A stretch of 64,000 nucleotides of DNA from assembly GCF_017968845.1 (NCBI RefSeq), contig NZ_CP072876.1:1054001-1118000 (forward strand). Direction: 5' to 3'. The notes beneath the pieces were generated by a model. That model saw nothing but the letters and a program-made list of their open reading frames with translations, was not told where the DNA came from and did not search any database. The translations under genes and the position numbers were made by a program. Origin of the DNA: Microbacterium sp. NIBRBAC000506063 (GTDB lineage Bacteria; Actinomycetota; Actinomycetes; Actinomycetales; Microbacteriaceae). This document shows, piece by piece, positions 63,192-64,000 of the stretch. Position 1 is the first letter of the stretch. Each line of letters starts with the position of its first letter.

Positions 63192-63860
63192 TGAACTACA
63201 TAATCGGAGAGATTCTCCCTCTCGCCCTGGGCATCGCGATTAGCCCGATCCCGATCATCGCCGCCATTCTTATGCTGCTGTCGCCTAGAGCGGGCCGAAT
63301 GAGCATAGGATTCCTTACCGGTTGGGTGCTTGGCATCCTGATCGCTATCGTCGCATTCACCCTTCTCGCATCTGTCTTGCCGCAAGACGAGGGGGCGAGT
63401 CGGTGCTCATCACGGGCGTGGTCAAGATCGTGCTCGGCGCGGCCCTGCTGCTATTGGCGATCCGCCAATGGCGCAGTCGTCCCGCCGACGGTACCGAACC
63501 GGTGCTCCCGAAATGGATTGCCGCGATCGACAAGATGAGCCCGGCCAAAGCCGTGGTCCTCGGCTTCCTCTTATCAGCCCTGAACCCGAAGAATCTCTTG
63601 ATGGGGCTGCCGGCGGATTGGCGATCGGCTCAGCCGGTATCTCGGTCAGCTCCTCAGTGCTCCTGATCGCGATTTTCACCGTCTTCGCCGCGTGCAGCGT
63701 TGCCGTCCCCATCGTGGCTTATCTAGTGGCGTCACAGAAGATGACTGGCCCACTGGAATCGCTCCGGAAGTGGTTGGTGCACAACAATGCCACGGTCATG
63801 GCTGTGCTCTTCCTCGTCATCGGTGTCATGCTGATCGGCAAAGGGATCGGCAGCTTCTAG
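63191..63860 (+). CDS. GAP-family (Sap-like) membrane protein (frameshifted)
   Basis: About 224 residues, six membrane segments: LPLALGIAISPIPIIAAILM LL, GFLTGWVLGILIAIVAFTLL, ITGVVKIVLGAALLLLAI, AVVLGFLLSALNPKNLLMG, IFTVFAACSVAVPIVAYLV and VMAVLFLVIGVMLIGKGIG. This is the pattern of the GAP/Sap family related to mycobacterial glycolipid-addressing proteins and LysE-like exporters. Breaks lie near 63390 and 63605. It is probably co-translated with the DUF1254 gene. Confidence 0.8.
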
Positions 63861-64000
63861 CGTTGGGTCTCTCACTGGTGTCGCCAGCCACGAGCTTGGG
63901 TTGAAGACCAACACTGCAGGGCATGTTGAGTGCTATCAGACAGGCTGATCGAGCGCAGTACGAGGCCTCAGGGGATCGTACCGCCGGCTGACGGGACGGC
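63861..64000. other. Noncoding right edge
   Basis: No credible gene, repeat or terminator is visible in the last 140 bases. Confidence 0.5.

Overview
The window is GC-rich DNA from an actinobacterium, most likely Microbacterium or a close relative in the Microbacteriaceae. The evidence is the origin-region gene order (rsmG-parA-parB, yidC, rnpA, rpmH, dnaA, dnaN, recF, dciA, gyrB, gyrA, DUF3566), the canonical parS sites, the MurJ/DUF6049 and trxA/trxB neighbourhood near the origin, and a helR gene behind a rifamycin-associated element. A property of the sequence itself matters for every entry: many genes, including essential ones (gyrA, gyrB, recF, yidC, rsmG, trxB, murJ), are broken by single-base indels, mostly at runs of G or C. 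I read these as uncorrected sequencing errors and annotate each such gene as one CDS across its fragments.

Layout. 1-12728: an IclR-controlled, secreted copper-redox cluster. It has a ~2,260-residue ThuA/copper-radical-oxidase/LamG protein, an IclR regulator, a CopC-CopD copper protein, and a secreted cupredoxin-PKD-Cu/Zn-SOD-like protein. The two large secreted proteins share a 567-bp, nearly identical C-terminal segment in inverted orientation, and a 16-bp palindromic motif lies in front of each transcription unit. 12834-18038: helR with its element, a CGNR zinc-finger protein, small unknowns, an ExK nuclease-like protein and a class II Fic protein next to tRNA-Ala/tRNA-Ile. 18093-21659: a NarL-type two-component system with a DUF4097 'toastrack' protein, and an atypical SDR.

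22043-38119 is the replication origin region. gyrA, gyrB, dciA, recF, dnaN and dnaA run leftwards; rpmH, rnpA, yidD, yidC, jag, rsmG, parA and parB run rightwards. DnaA boxes lie on both sides of dnaA. There are three parS sites, one inside the first codons of parA. A GIY-YIG gene flanked by dispersed palindromic repeats separates rsmG from parA.

38186-52669 is accessory and catabolic: a sugar porter, a DHA2 exporter, then a Rut-like locus (two RutA-like flavin monooxygenases, a RidA/RutC-like protein, a RutF-like flavin reductase, a FadR-type GntR regulator, an amidohydrolase, a complete Opp/Dpp-type ABC importer and an FMN reductase). Together these look like uptake and ring-opening of an unidentified N-heterocycle or amide. 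52714-58257 returns to conserved genes (trxA, trxB, murJ, DUF6049). 58363-63860 carries a methyltransferase, a 2-hydroxyacid dehydrogenase, a luciferase-like oxidoreductase, a DUF1254 protein and a GAP-family membrane protein. I found no CRISPR array, insertion sequence or rRNA gene.
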